This document shows positions 24,001-31,208 of a stretch of 64,000 nucleotides of DNA, piece by piece. The notes under the pieces were generated by a model that had not been told where the DNA came from, searched no databases, and saw only the letters and a list, made by a program, of their open reading frames with translations. The position numbers were made by a program, and so were the translations under genes. How positions within the stretch are numbered: position 1 is the stretch's first letter; the number at the start of each line of letters is the position of its first letter. Origin of the DNA: Corallococcus caeni (GTDB taxonomy: Bacteria; Myxococcota; Myxococcia; Myxococcales; Myxococcaceae); the NCBI RefSeq assembly GCF_036245865.1, contig NZ_BTTW01000013.1, forward strand, positions 62,001 to 126,000. The letters are read 5' to 3'.

Positions 24001-26022
24001 GACCCCGCGGAGGCGGCCCGCCGCATCGAGCAGGGCGAGAAGACGCTGGAGAACCTGCGCCAGCGGATGAAGGAGGTGGACGCCTTCACGCCCCTGGACC
24101 TGGCGGAGTTCGGCCAGGGCGTGCGCGCGAAGCCGCAGTACCTCAACGAACCGCCGCGCCTGTTCGCCAAGAAGCCCCCGACGGCGAAGACAGCGGCGCG
24201 CAAGCGCGCGGGCGGCAAGAAGCAACAGGCGCCGGTGCTCACCGTGACGGACACGGAGCCGGTCGTCTTGCAGACGGGCCGGGCCAATGACGCCTGGCCC
24301 AACACCGTGCAGCACGCCGCGCATCCGGAGGTGGGCCCGTTCTCGAAGACGCCGCCGCTGAAGGACGACCCGTTCATCGAGGGCGCGGAGCGCCAGGTCT
24401 TCGACCAGGCGCAGCGCGAGCGCACGACGCTGAAGCTGGATTCGAAGGACACGGTGGCGCAGATCGGCCCGGCGTGGGAGGAGATCAAGCCCGGCACCAC
24501 GGAGAGCCGCTACTACAAGCTGGTGGAGGTGACGCGCGTCAACGGGGAGAAGGAATACCTCCAGCTCATCATGTCCAAGCGCTCCGGCAACCGCTGGGAG
24601 GTGCGCGGCAGCCTCACCACCGAGGCCGGCGGGGAGCTGGAGAACATCCAGTCCAAGAAGATGACGGAGGCGGTGCTCGGCAACCCGCTGGGCCCGACGG
24701 AGAAGTTCCGGCGGCTGGACTTCAAGCCCCTGGGCGAGGCGCAGGGCAGCGGCTTCGACGAGATCATCGTCGAGTTCGACCACGCCGCGGATCCGAAGAC
24801 CGCGAAGCTCCACGTCGTGGAGGTCAAGGGCGGCGGCCATGCTCCGACGCTCGAGAAGTTCACCGCGGTGGGAGAGAACCTCCGCCAGAACCTGGACGAG
24901 CTGCGCGACAAGCTGACCGACCTGGCCTGGGCGAAGGCGCACGGCCTGGGGCCCGCGCACCTGGAGGCCCTGGGCAAGGCCATCGACGAATGGCAGCTCT
25001 CCATCGAGCTGCGCATCGGGCCGAAGACGCCCATGCCCGCGCCGGGCCGGGACCTGGTGGGCCGCGTCGAGCGCATCGCGGATGCGTGGCGCAAGCTGTC
25101 CCTGGTCCACGCGGTCATCCCGGAGGGAGCCGCGGCCCGCGCCGAAATCGAGGCCTTGATGAAGGACTTCAAGGCCGCGCTGCACAAGGGCCGCGTCAAG
25201 CCCACGATGAAGGCGCTGGAGAAGGTGGAGAAGGCCCTCAAGGGCACGAAGCGCAAGCCGGGCCTGCTGGCGCAGTACAACATCGACCCCAACGAGCTGA
25301 AGAGCCTCATCCACAGCCTGGACCCGAACGTGAAGCCGGGGGAGATCGCCCGCATCACCGAGCCGTTCGAGGCCGCGAAGCGCGTGCGCACGCTTGGCCC
25401 CACCGGCAACGTGCTGGGCTGGGGAGACTTCGACATCACCGTGTCACGCAGCTGGAGGAGCCGCCGGTTCAAGCCCTTCGAGCTGGCGCAGATGCGCGAC
25501 CTCCAGGCGGGGCTGGAGGCCATCCCGGAGCTGGACCCCGCGACGTTCGGCACGCTGTCGCTGCGCGACCGGCAGCAGGCGCTCAAGAAGTCGGTGGGCG
25601 CGGCCATGGACGCGCTGGGCATCCCCCAATCCCGCCGTCCCCGGGTCCAGTTCCAGAACCTGCCGGCGGGGGACTACGGCTGGATGGAGTGGAACTTCCA
25701 CATGACGCCCCAGGGGCGGCTCTCGCCCCTGAACCGGCGGGGCGTCATCGTCATCAACGAGAACCTGGGCGTGGGCGACGCGGTGGGCACCGCCGTCCAC
25801 GAGTCGCGCCACTACTATCAGGCGTATCAGGCCTACCAGTACTCGCTGGGCCGGCAGTCGCATCCGTTCTCTCGCCGGTGGTGGCGCAACCTGCCCGGCT
25901 CCGGCGGCCACTACTACGGGCCGGGGAACCCCCGGTACTTCCGGCAGCCCATTGAAACGGACGCGGAGAGCTTCGGCCGCCGCGTCATCGATCTCTTGCC
26001 GCCCAACTGGCCTCCTCCATGA
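18013..26022 (+). CDS. Giant annexin-repeat protein, candidate eCIS cargo/effector
   Basis: A 2669-residue protein starting at a GTG preceded by a G-rich ribosome site. Residues 1-400 are Pro/Ala-rich and probably disordered. Residues 400-1000 are largely charged and helical. Annexin-like repeats with a GTD(E/R) signature follow near 1012 (WGTDE), 1097 (WGTDE), 1179 (LGTDR) and 1445 (VGTDE). A hydrophobic hairpin of two helices spans about 1622-1690. Near 1930 there is an EEGLH motif. Around 2249-2272 a GFDEIIVEF strand and a VVEVKGG strand (Asp2249, Glu2270, Lys2272) look like a PD-(D/E)xK nuclease core. The C-terminus has HESRH (His2596, His2600) with a late IETDAESF (Glu2648) that could complete a zinc-peptidase site. 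Annexin-like repeats recur in proteins of eCIS loci. It directly follows the ATPase gene. It could be a delivered toxin, or a tape-measure protein carrying an enzyme domain. Confidence 0.8.
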   Translation: MRIREQGSKASAKASIRKGSGRTPSSTSALPRAPGVVPRGPASSNPARELAARLASLKGASPALHGPVLREAARDQERRWSDPAWRTLGGPRSHLFEPCAGHPPEVALLSTPGAVEAELGIHGLAPRPNTGLAQPAGASQPATLAQQEEDARRRAAARTSVLPPGSADQLGDLAARLAEARASDLTPSASPTPLELGTLTGGPVTLDGSVEAGGLGGSTSPIGAPPPETTIDAPSAGGEAATPDPTPEPAAIPAGTAPGGMDEAARIDTVVSALSARGDVRIVIRPASRGAGPGAVARPPPIQTDATVDTGIPEERPTLAVPVAPAAMDAQKQLAEAHAQGVQGIQQGLEAAPDPTGAITVEPPAPLPAPPPAPTAEAPVAAAPIPAAPATSEGADPVTAWKGRIAGTTAKVPEPQLPPAPRYTFKIIQAAVDPNAVRAARLKQLEDEGKKAITPAKQPKDLPAIPDDPTGKASSLVDAKCERKLEVRNAKLPDLQKTPLGHVPEIGSQLMRDDGGHMLIKGPLGDIVYKPGGPKPTDPEKLKDWTLLQKKITAAADKQKKAKAQPKEPAKGLTVLEQAAPAPINVPDFARVDIGDVLARLLAAPDKYADASVQKAREAYVPGGLDATWGIALVTAERPIFAAELQRVAEAAQIKKEDLDAKVEARRKQLVDSHTATTETLSKAHEDAKTSLADSGKTFADSLSRMRAALDAQSEAKAAAIKGGVDLTEARRKRDALIAAVDTKVGNWVVRYDQNGKRFKDAFAKAATDQMRAYELAALQDEWELKKDAGDDPVKLKAATEAYRPTKKWLDDRRKEIGAVVAQAKRDIDQSVERYQTELRGAGKEAKEVIRDWHAKQIGYERGFWDRLLGWIIDWLAAAHDESRAWETARAAENKTSLDQNMLFLAEVRLRQGEALDEEAIKSNNALSEEQKAILLSYYGKGGKDPVQALAEGLAVRIIGQRKKPLMEALEKELLASTDLERLKTVVDQQEPLFSNRARNISLKVWEGVDQWGTDEKKIFDALANLNPLQGHYIEVLYKSEHDEDLRERLKSELDDFFSTTTHDWDKAEALLSGNAAKAAAVELDDAMEGTFFGTGWGTDEDAILNLLRGKTQDQIEAIKKAYQAKYGRDLVTKMDDELRSGALKTHDVDEMHALVEGRTEDARAIEMDRAMRGSWFFGLGTDRKAIEGVYDRIRKETEADAQQYGWDSKTFRAELLKRNQAIDASYEKQYGKDWTERTAGESALSAAFHDEMQGDELKLIEGLRDDKGLQVDAARIHIEHTSIFYADDKIIRDAMSAEGKRQIADARRDGYLDIQERMDIERGLDEAKVKPASEGPLTEEDRRKGLISEVEFLDKWSPEKVQARIAKERKEVDVQAKAKAQANAPANMKALAAEYDAAYVEGTHLQATFEQAVLMDTSGADRDAVAALLQKGYLTDAEIVQYAVQGVGTDEDALKEVFAGKTKAEIQAMAEEWAKDHPADPGDTRTPFERFRARIDEELSGREAFDILDMVDYGEPVTPREKADRAWRRVHFEARSTNGMASSEYQLVLDQASALDAEVSALERHERMRPKPGDKNYTADGLRKWQEDWEKKSERVQRQGEYADESVQMHREQVDFITDRLVTVLTAVVMAVVVIIGVIVSIFAPPVGAGFWAAFGAFMASTPVLVGTAVATAAVTMLTKAALKGSAYGWEEAATDAGVGAVDALTAAATAGMGTKLLKLGFLARMAEEGGMLARVTAHGLAQGAEGLVQSVPSAFLGNVLNDQNYKGGNALFNVLAGTALQAAPGAVMAGGLGALGGISKPHVPPRTGDLLYFRGTPKERLTLFKKWKAENPAGNMKEFLREFDDSLLKQMSGDFDRKQLQRAMRKELLEHIPPAQRKAFANTPIELVSEADFEALTGSKTGQAVTMFRRGKPTIVVKAGADLSDLGEEGLHLLQRQDKATRELVKSLDETALRHWDQLPIEKQLELYRKKLLLEIDAQESLLASLEGKRGVSMDPAEAARRIEQGEKTLENLRQRMKEVDAFTPLDLAEFGQGVRAKPQYLNEPPRLFAKKPPTAKTAARKRAGGKKQQAPVLTVTDTEPVVLQTGRANDAWPNTVQHAAHPEVGPFSKTPPLKDDPFIEGAERQVFDQAQRERTTLKLDSKDTVAQIGPAWEEIKPGTTESRYYKLVEVTRVNGEKEYLQLIMSKRSGNRWEVRGSLTTEAGGELENIQSKKMTEAVLGNPLGPTEKFRRLDFKPLGEAQGSGFDEIIVEFDHAADPKTAKLHVVEVKGGGHAPTLEKFTAVGENLRQNLDELRDKLTDLAWAKAHGLGPAHLEALGKAIDEWQLSIELRIGPKTPMPAPGRDLVGRVERIADAWRKLSLVHAVIPEGAAARAEIEALMKDFKAALHKGRVKPTMKALEKVEKALKGTKRKPGLLAQYNIDPNELKSLIHSLDPNVKPGEIARITEPFEAAKRVRTLGPTGNVLGWGDFDITVSRSWRSRRFKPFELAQMRDLQAGLEAIPELDPATFGTLSLRDRQQALKKSVGAAMDALGIPQSRRPRVQFQNLPAGDYGWMEWNFHMTPQGRLSPLNRRGVIVINENLGVGDAVGTAVHESRHYYQAYQAYQYSLGRQSHPFSRRWWRNLPGSGGHYYGPGNPRYFRQPIETDAESFGRRVIDLLPPNWPPP

Positions 26023-26034
26023 TGAGGTTCCGAC

Positions 26035-26559
26035 ATGCGCGTCGCCCCTTCCACCACCGTCACCTGCTTCGTGTGCGGCTCCTCGTTCACGGTCCACAAC
26101 AAGGTGGACCTGGACGGAGGACGGCGGACCGTCCTCCAGGAGCCGTCCGCCTGCCCCTTCTGTGACGCGCCCCTGCGGAGCATCCCGAAGCTGGACGTGG
26201 GCGTGGCCAAGAGCCTGCTGCTCACCGAGGCCGGCGCGCCGGAGGAGAAGAAGGCCTACGGGACGGTGGAGCGGTTCCTGGAGCGCTTCACCCGCACGGA
26301 GGCGGAGGTGGACACGCTGCTGACGCTCGCGCGCGAGCTCGACCTGGGGGCCTGGGAGGCGAGCAACCTGGCGCGGCTCCAGCGGAGCAAGGACGCGGGG
26401 TTGAAGGCGGAGACGAAGTTCGTCGCGAAGCTGCGGAAAGAGGCGGAGGACGGTGGCCTCTTCGAGCGATTGCAGCGCGCCGCGGCGCCCGTCAAAGATG
26501 CGCACCGCGCCCTGTGGAACCGCCACATGGCCGTCTTCCAGCAGCGGAAGCAACCGTAA
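26035..26559 (+). CDS. Small zinc-ribbon protein of unknown function
   Basis: A 174-residue protein. The first 50 residues have two Cys pairs, TCFVCGSS and ACPFCDAP, as in a zinc ribbon. The remainder is charged and helix-rich (residues 65-170) without a known domain. The ATG lies 12 bases after the stop of the giant gene, with GAGGTT between, so it is probably co-translated with it. It could be a partner, chaperone or protective protein for the giant protein; that is inference from adjacency only. Confidence 0.72.
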   Translation: MRVAPSTTVTCFVCGSSFTVHNKVDLDGGRRTVLQEPSACPFCDAPLRSIPKLDVGVAKSLLLTEAGAPEEKKAYGTVERFLERFTRTEAEVDTLLTLARELDLGAWEASNLARLQRSKDAGLKAETKFVAKLRKEAEDGGLFERLQRAAAPVKDAHRALWNRHMAVFQQRKQP

Positions 26560-26570
26560 GGCGGGATGAC

Positions 26571-27341
26571 ATGGCCGAGTCCTCGAACAGCGCTCCAGGC
26601 ACGTGGGCAGGGCTCTTCTCCTCCGACTGGGGAGAGGACACCCACGCTCGGGAGCTCATGAAGCGCTTCACCGCGATGGCGCTGGCGAAGCCGAACACGC
26701 CGGTCACGCACCTGCGGACGCTGGCGGACGTGCTGGCGTCACTCATCGTGCTGACGGGTGCTGAGGAGGCTCGAGCGGCGGCGGAGCCGCTGGTGCCGAT
26801 GTGCGAGCCCGCGCTCACACAGGCCGGACGGCTCTTCGAGTCCGTGGATCCCCCGCGCGTCGCCATCCAGGTGCTGTCCTTCGTGAACGCGGCGGAGGCC
26901 TGCGGGGCCACGCAGGGGCTGGTGGAGGCCTCGCCCGCGAAGGCGTGGCTGGAGGCCATCGCGAAGACGGTGAAGAAGCAGGACGAGCTGTTGCTGTACC
27001 GCTGCGGACTGGTGGCGCTGTGTCTGGGCGAACCGGACCTGGCGGCGAAGCTGGTGGGGGGCGGGAAGCTCCCGGCGACGCTCACGCCCGGCGAGCAGTT
27101 CGGCTTCAACGTCCAGGGCTTCGTGCGCTACCTGGCGACGGCGATGAAGGTCCGGGCTCCGTCGGAGGCGGTGCGGCCCGCGTGGGAGTCCTACGTGGAG
27201 GGCTTCCCGAAGAACAAGGCCGCGGAGCGGGCTTCGTGGAGCGACCTGGTGTGGGCCGCGCGCGCGTACTTTGTGGGCGTGGAGGGGCGGCCGGTGGCGC
27301 GGGTGGGCGAGTCGTTGCATGCGCGCGTGAGGCCGGCCTGA
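26571..27341 (+). CDS. Unknown protein downstream of the giant gene
   Basis: A 256-residue, mostly helical protein with no family recognised. It has no signal peptide or clear membrane segment. ATG 26571 is chosen, 11 bases after the preceding stop, with GCGGGATGAC upstream; an earlier in-frame ATG at 26514 would overlap the zinc-ribbon gene by 46 bases. Its stop overlaps the start of the next gene (TGATG), so the two are likely translationally coupled. It belongs to a five-gene plus-strand run that begins with the eCIS ATPase. Confidence 0.7.
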   Translation: MAESSNSAPGTWAGLFSSDWGEDTHARELMKRFTAMALAKPNTPVTHLRTLADVLASLIVLTGAEEARAAAEPLVPMCEPALTQAGRLFESVDPPRVAIQVLSFVNAAEACGATQGLVEASPAKAWLEAIAKTVKKQDELLLYRCGLVALCLGEPDLAAKLVGGGKLPATLTPGEQFGFNVQGFVRYLATAMKVRAPSEAVRPAWESYVEGFPKNKAAERASWSDLVWAARAYFVGVEGRPVARVGESLHARVRPA

Positions 27342-28861
27342 TGCGCTCCCCTGCCCTCGTCGCGCGGCCGGAGGTTTCGTTCGAGGCGATGGACGGGGTG
27401 TTGTCGTCGCTGGGGTGGTTCCTCCAGTCGGAGAGCCAGACGCCTCCCATCCTCCCCGGTGAGCCGGAGCTCGCGGTGTACGTGCACCGGGGGACGGACA
27501 CTTCGCTGCACTACACGTTCAACCCGGTGCTCCGGCTGCGGGTGCTGGAGTTCTCTGGCCGGGATGCGGTGGGGCAATGGGCGGCCGTGCGCAAGGCGGT
27601 GCCGGTGCTGGATGCTCCGGCGCTGGCGGCGCTGCTGACGTCGTCGGAGACGCGGGAGGTGCTGCTGGGGTTGCTGGCGACGGAGGCGCTGCGCGAGCGC
27701 TCGTCGCTGGACCGCGTGGCGGCGCTGCGGTTCCATCCGGAGTTCAGCGTGTCGCGGACCGCGGAGCGCGTGCTGGCATCGCTGGTTCCGGATGGGACGG
27801 AGGAAGCGTTCCAGCGGCTGAAGGCGGAGAAGGAGGCGCATCCGGACCGCTCGGTGCTGTTCGCGCACCTGCCCGGCGAGGAGCAGCGGCGGCAGGTGCT
27901 GCGCTGGCTCATCCACGATTACGCGGCGTCGAACCCGGACATCGACGCGGTGTTGAACTCCGCGCTGGTGGACGAGGACGCGGAGGTGCGGATGACGGCG
28001 GTGCTCGCGGCGGCGCGGCTCCAGGCCCGCGCGGTGCTGCCGGCGCTGCGCGAGGCGAACATTCCCACGTCGACGCGGGAAGGCGCGTCCCCGCTGGATC
28101 GGCATTTCTACGCGGGCCTGCGGGACGTGGTGGTCAGGTTGCTCGCCGGCCGGCCGCCGCCCCCGGAGGGCTCACCGAAGCGCGAACGGATGGAGCCACT
28201 GCTGCGCGCGCTGTTGGGTCCCGTGGACGTGCGGAACGACATCGAATTGCTCATGTATGCGCTGACGACGCCCGTGGATCCGGGACCGCGCCCCGCGTCG
28301 TTGCCGGAAGCGCTGGTGGAACGGGAGGGCACGTACCGGCTGCGCCGCTCCGGGCTGGAGGCGCGCTGGGTGCCGCCCGTGGAGCACTGGTTGGGGACGG
28401 AGGGGACGCTGCGGCGGGTGAAGTCACCGGGGTACTTCGTCGCACGGGTGCCCGTGAGCCGGGCCGCGGCGGCGTGGGCGATGGCGGCTTCGCAGGGACC
28501 CGTGGGGATGGCGGGGCGGGACGCGGCGGAACCCCTGCCGTGCCCGCACGTCGAGGCGGAGCAGGTGTGCGCGGCGTTGGCTCGCATCGAAGGCGTGGAG
28601 CTGCGGCTGCCCTCTGGCGACGAATGGGAGATGGCGGCTCGGGGGCCGGATGGGCGGCTGTTCCCGTGGGGCAATTCGCTGATGGAGGACGGGGCTTCGC
28701 GTGCCTCGCCGTGGGGCGTGGAGAAGCTCGTGGCTTCGCTGCCGCAGTGGACGCGGGAGGGCTTGCTTTGCGGCGGACGGGAGCAGCCGCTGTGTTCCTC
28801 CCGCCGCGAGGTGGATGCGACGGCTGTGGGGACCGTGCTGTGGGTGCTGGCCACTCCCTGA
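27341..28861 (+). CDS. HEAT-repeat protein with degenerate FGE/sulfatase-modifying-type domain
   Basis: A 506-residue protein. The middle (about residues 100-260) has short paired helices typical of HEAT-like repeats (for example VDEDAEVRMTAVLAAARL). The last 120 residues contain VELRLPSGDEWEMAARGPDGRLFPWGN, which matches the core of formylglycine-generating-enzyme-like (FGE/SUMF) domains. The usual GGSW and RxAxR ending is replaced by CGGREQPLCSSRR and the chain stops soon after, so catalysis is doubtful and a binding role is more likely. The start overlaps the previous stop by one base. It is the last plus-strand gene before the convergent eCIS operon. Why an FGE-like fold sits in this locus is unclear. 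Confidence 0.75.
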   Translation: MRSPALVARPEVSFEAMDGVLSSLGWFLQSESQTPPILPGEPELAVYVHRGTDTSLHYTFNPVLRLRVLEFSGRDAVGQWAAVRKAVPVLDAPALAALLTSSETREVLLGLLATEALRERSSLDRVAALRFHPEFSVSRTAERVLASLVPDGTEEAFQRLKAEKEAHPDRSVLFAHLPGEEQRRQVLRWLIHDYAASNPDIDAVLNSALVDEDAEVRMTAVLAAARLQARAVLPALREANIPTSTREGASPLDRHFYAGLRDVVVRLLAGRPPPPEGSPKRERMEPLLRALLGPVDVRNDIELLMYALTTPVDPGPRPASLPEALVEREGTYRLRRSGLEARWVPPVEHWLGTEGTLRRVKSPGYFVARVPVSRAAAAWAMAASQGPVGMAGRDAAEPLPCPHVEAEQVCAALARIEGVELRLPSGDEWEMAARGPDGRLFPWGNSLMEDGASRASPWGVEKLVASLPQWTREGLLCGGREQPLCSSRREVDATAVGTVLWVLATP

Positions 28862-28985
28862 CCTTCAGTGGGGGCCAAGCCATCCCGCGTGGAAGTACGG
28901 TCCGAGCGGATGCGTCCAGGGCCCCTGCTGCCGACGCTCCGCGTCAGGGAAGCGAGGCAGGCCCTCCTCCGGAGGCGAAGCGCCT

Positions 28986-29012
28986 CAACTGGTCCGACAG
29001 TCGGACCAGTTG
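28986..29012. repeat. Dispersed palindrome, copy 1, between convergent arms
   Basis: Perfect 13-base arms CAACTGGTCCGAC and GTCGGACCAGTTG around a single A. It lies in the 174-base gap between two convergent operon ends, where a bidirectional terminator is expected. Two further copies of the same core occur at 48199-48225 and 48271-48295. There is no T-run. The rest of the gap shows nothing else. Confidence 0.75.
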
Positions 29013-29035
29013 CCCAGGGCCGCGCCCGTCAGGGG

Positions 29036-29257
29036 CTACTTCTTCGGCATCCGGATGCTGGGGTTGGCAGCGACCCGGGGCGCGCTCTTCGCCTTGAAGT
29101 TGCCTCCGGCCGCGGCCTTCATCGTGGGGCCCGCGGCCGCGCTTCCCAGTTGGGCCCGGGGTGTGTCGGTCTTGGGCTGCTGCGAGGGCGCGATGGACTT
29201 GTTCATGGCCGGCTTGCGGTCAGGCGTCTTGCGCGTCTGCGGCGTCATCGTCTTCAT
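29036..29257 (-). CDS. Small basic protein, last gene of the eCIS operon
   Basis: A 73-residue, very basic protein rich in Lys, Arg, Pro and Ala with no hydrophobic segment; probably largely disordered. No family recognised. Its ATG overlaps the previous stop by four bases (ATGA), which supports it as a real, coupled gene. It is the last gene of the long minus-strand operon. Confidence 0.55.
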   Translation of the reverse strand: MKTMTPQTRKTPDRKPAMNKSIAPSQQPKTDTPRAQLGSAAAGPTMKAAAGGNFKAKSAPRVAANPSIRMPKK

Positions 29258-29985
29258 GGCTTGCCTCCTGGGATGCGGCCGGCGGGGATGCCTTCCAGCT
29301 TGAGCAGCGCGCCCGATGCCGCTGGGACCTCCAGTTCCACCAGGCCTCCGGGACCCGTGCGGTGCACTTCCGCGCCGATCTCCAGGCGGCAGCCCACCGC
29401 CGGACGGCCCGACTGATCCTGGGCCAGCAGCCTGCGCCGGTCGTCGCTCACCACCACTGACGGTCTCCTCAGCGCGACCTGGGCCTGCGCGATGAGCACG
29501 CAGCGCTGGCCCTTCACGCTGGCTCGGACCTGGGCCCGGACGCGGGCGACTTCGGGTGTCTTGCCTTCGGGCGGCCTCGCCAGGAGCGTGGCCCTGGAGG
29601 ACGGCGGGCCCGGGAGCACCGCGCCTTCCCAGAGCGCTTCGAACCCTTCATCCAGCCCCACCGCCGCGAGCGATATCGGCAGGCGGATGGGCTCCGCGCC
29701 GATCCAGAGTTCCTCGGGCGCGTCGATGGCCACTTCGGGATCCAGCTGGACGTCGGCGATCCATGACCAGCGCTCGGTGAGCAGGTCCGCGAGCCAGCCG
29801 GCCTCCTCGGGCGACATGCGCGACAGGGCCTTCTCCACATGCGACGGGTCCGCCAGCCGTTGGAGCGCGGCGGCGCCATCCTTGAACCTCGCGCTCTCCA
29901 GCAGGCCGTCGAGCTGTCCTGGAAGGTTCTTGGAGAGGGAGCGCAGCAGGTGTCCCAGCCGCTGCCTTGGAGGAAGTCCGCTCAT
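29254..29985 (-). CDS. Unknown eCIS-operon protein (243 aa)
   Basis: A 243-residue protein with no recognised family. The N-terminal half is helical (QRLGHLLRSLSKNLPGQLDGLLE). The second half has beta-rich segments (ARVRAQVRASVKGQRCVLIAQAQVAL, GGLVELEVPAASGALLKLEGIP) that could form a carboxypeptidase-regulatory-like or similar sandwich. ATG 29985 has GGAGGCGAGG just upstream and forms an ATGA overlap with the preceding stop; another ATG lies at 30000. It is near the end of the operon with other unknown accessory genes. Confidence 0.68.
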   Translation of the reverse strand: MSGLPPRQRLGHLLRSLSKNLPGQLDGLLESARFKDGAAALQRLADPSHVEKALSRMSPEEAGWLADLLTERWSWIADVQLDPEVAIDAPEELWIGAEPIRLPISLAAVGLDEGFEALWEGAVLPGPPSSRATLLARPPEGKTPEVARVRAQVRASVKGQRCVLIAQAQVALRRPSVVVSDDRRRLLAQDQSGRPAVGCRLEIGAEVHRTGPGGLVELEVPAASGALLKLEGIPAGRIPGGKP

Positions 29986-31208
29986 CCTCGCCTCCTCCAT
30001 TGGGAGCGGCCGGTCATCCGGCGCCGCAGTCGCTGTTCTGCTTGATGAAGCGTGTCGTGGTCCCGGTCCGTGACGCGACGTCCGTTCACGAAGAAGGCTC
30101 GCGCACCGGTGTCCATTTCGTCAGCCGGTGCTTCAACCCACGCGAGGTCTTCCTCCAGCGCTTCCTGTCGGGGCGATGCTTCGACTCGCGGCGGAGGAAG
30201 CAACGTCTTCACTTCGATGTGCACCGGCCCTGGTGTTGGGCGCCCCTCGCTCCGTGATGGGGAGCGTGCAGGTTGTACTGGAACGCTCCGCTCCGATGCG
30301 GGCTCCCGCGCGGTCGTCCTTTCAGGCTGGGCGGCACCGTCGTGACGTCGCGGCCCATGTTCGTCCTGGAACGGTGGGGCCTTTCGCATGCCCGGTGCAG
30401 GCAGTCCGTCCAGCACGGGGGGTGGTCTTCGCCGTGGCGATATCCGTGCCGGTGGCAGACCGGGCGCTGCGGGGGAGGCCTCTTGTTGAGGCTGCGCAAC
30501 GGCGCGGGCAACCCGATGGCGACGCGCGGAGGGCTCCGGGGGCCTTGCGCTGATCCGTGGGCGTTCAGTGTTTCTTTCCTCGGGGGGCCGTGGCACCCGG
30601 TTCCTTCGGAGGGCGGGGGCCTCCACCGCTGGCTCGACATCGGAGTGCACCCGGGGAGCGTCCTGCTTCGCGAGCACGTCCCGGGTGACATCCGGAGCAG
30701 GAGCCTCCCGAGCCTCCTGGATGAGGGCTTGGGCAGGGCGTGACTCCACGCCTTCCGTGTGCGGCGCTGGAGCGTTGGGGACCACGGGGACCGCGTTCGC
30801 GAGACGGGGCTGCTCCTCATGGATTCGGGCTGGGGCTTCGACCGTGGGTCTGGGTTCCTGCGCCTTCGCCGACACCCCTTCGGGCCTTGGAACGCGACGA
30901 CGGACGGGCGCTGGGGGCTCCGTCCTGGTGAGGCTCGGGGCCTGGACAGGCAGCCGGAGCATGGGGGCTGTCACGTCTCCAGGCTCGGTGAGGCCCATGG
31001 ACCTGGGGCCCTGCGTGGGCGACGCGGTCTTCACCGCGCGGCCTGTCTCCCCTCCCCGCCTCTGCGCACCCGGCGTTGGCAGGGACGGAGGCAGGGGCGG
31101 ATCCACCTTGAAGTCCCCCGCCTCTCCCCGCTCCAGCGGATGGAGCACCCGGTCCAGCTCCGCGAGCAGCGCGGCCACCGCGAAGAGGTCGTCTCGTGCT
31201 TCTCTCAT
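29982..31208 (-). CDS. Proline/arginine-rich unknown protein
   Basis: A 408-residue protein. A short helical N-terminus (RDDLFAVAALLAELDRVLHPLE) is followed by about 300 residues rich in Pro, Arg, Ala and Glu, almost certainly disordered. A short ordered C-terminus (GARAFFVNGRRVTDRDHDTLHQAEQRL) ends it. ATG 31208 overlaps the preceding stop (ATGA); the frame is open further upstream but the overlap and the following helix favour this start. No function can be assigned. A linker or scaffold role is possible. Confidence 0.62.
   Translation of the reverse strand: MREARDDLFAVAALLAELDRVLHPLERGEAGDFKVDPPLPPSLPTPGAQRRGGETGRAVKTASPTQGPRSMGLTEPGDVTAPMLRLPVQAPSLTRTEPPAPVRRRVPRPEGVSAKAQEPRPTVEAPARIHEEQPRLANAVPVVPNAPAPHTEGVESRPAQALIQEAREAPAPDVTRDVLAKQDAPRVHSDVEPAVEAPALRRNRVPRPPEERNTERPRISARPPEPSARRHRVARAVAQPQQEASPAAPGLPPARISPRRRPPPVLDGLPAPGMRKAPPFQDEHGPRRHDGAAQPERTTAREPASERSVPVQPARSPSRSEGRPTPGPVHIEVKTLLPPPRVEASPRQEALEEDLAWVEAPADEMDTGARAFFVNGRRVTDRDHDTLHQAEQRLRRRMTGRSQWRRRG

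Noticed and set aside
17872..25314. Long minus-strand open frame (2480 codons) opposite the giant annexin-like gene
   Set aside because: Low-complexity Leu/Arg/Val-rich shadow of the plus-strand gene, which has recognisable repeats and motifs.
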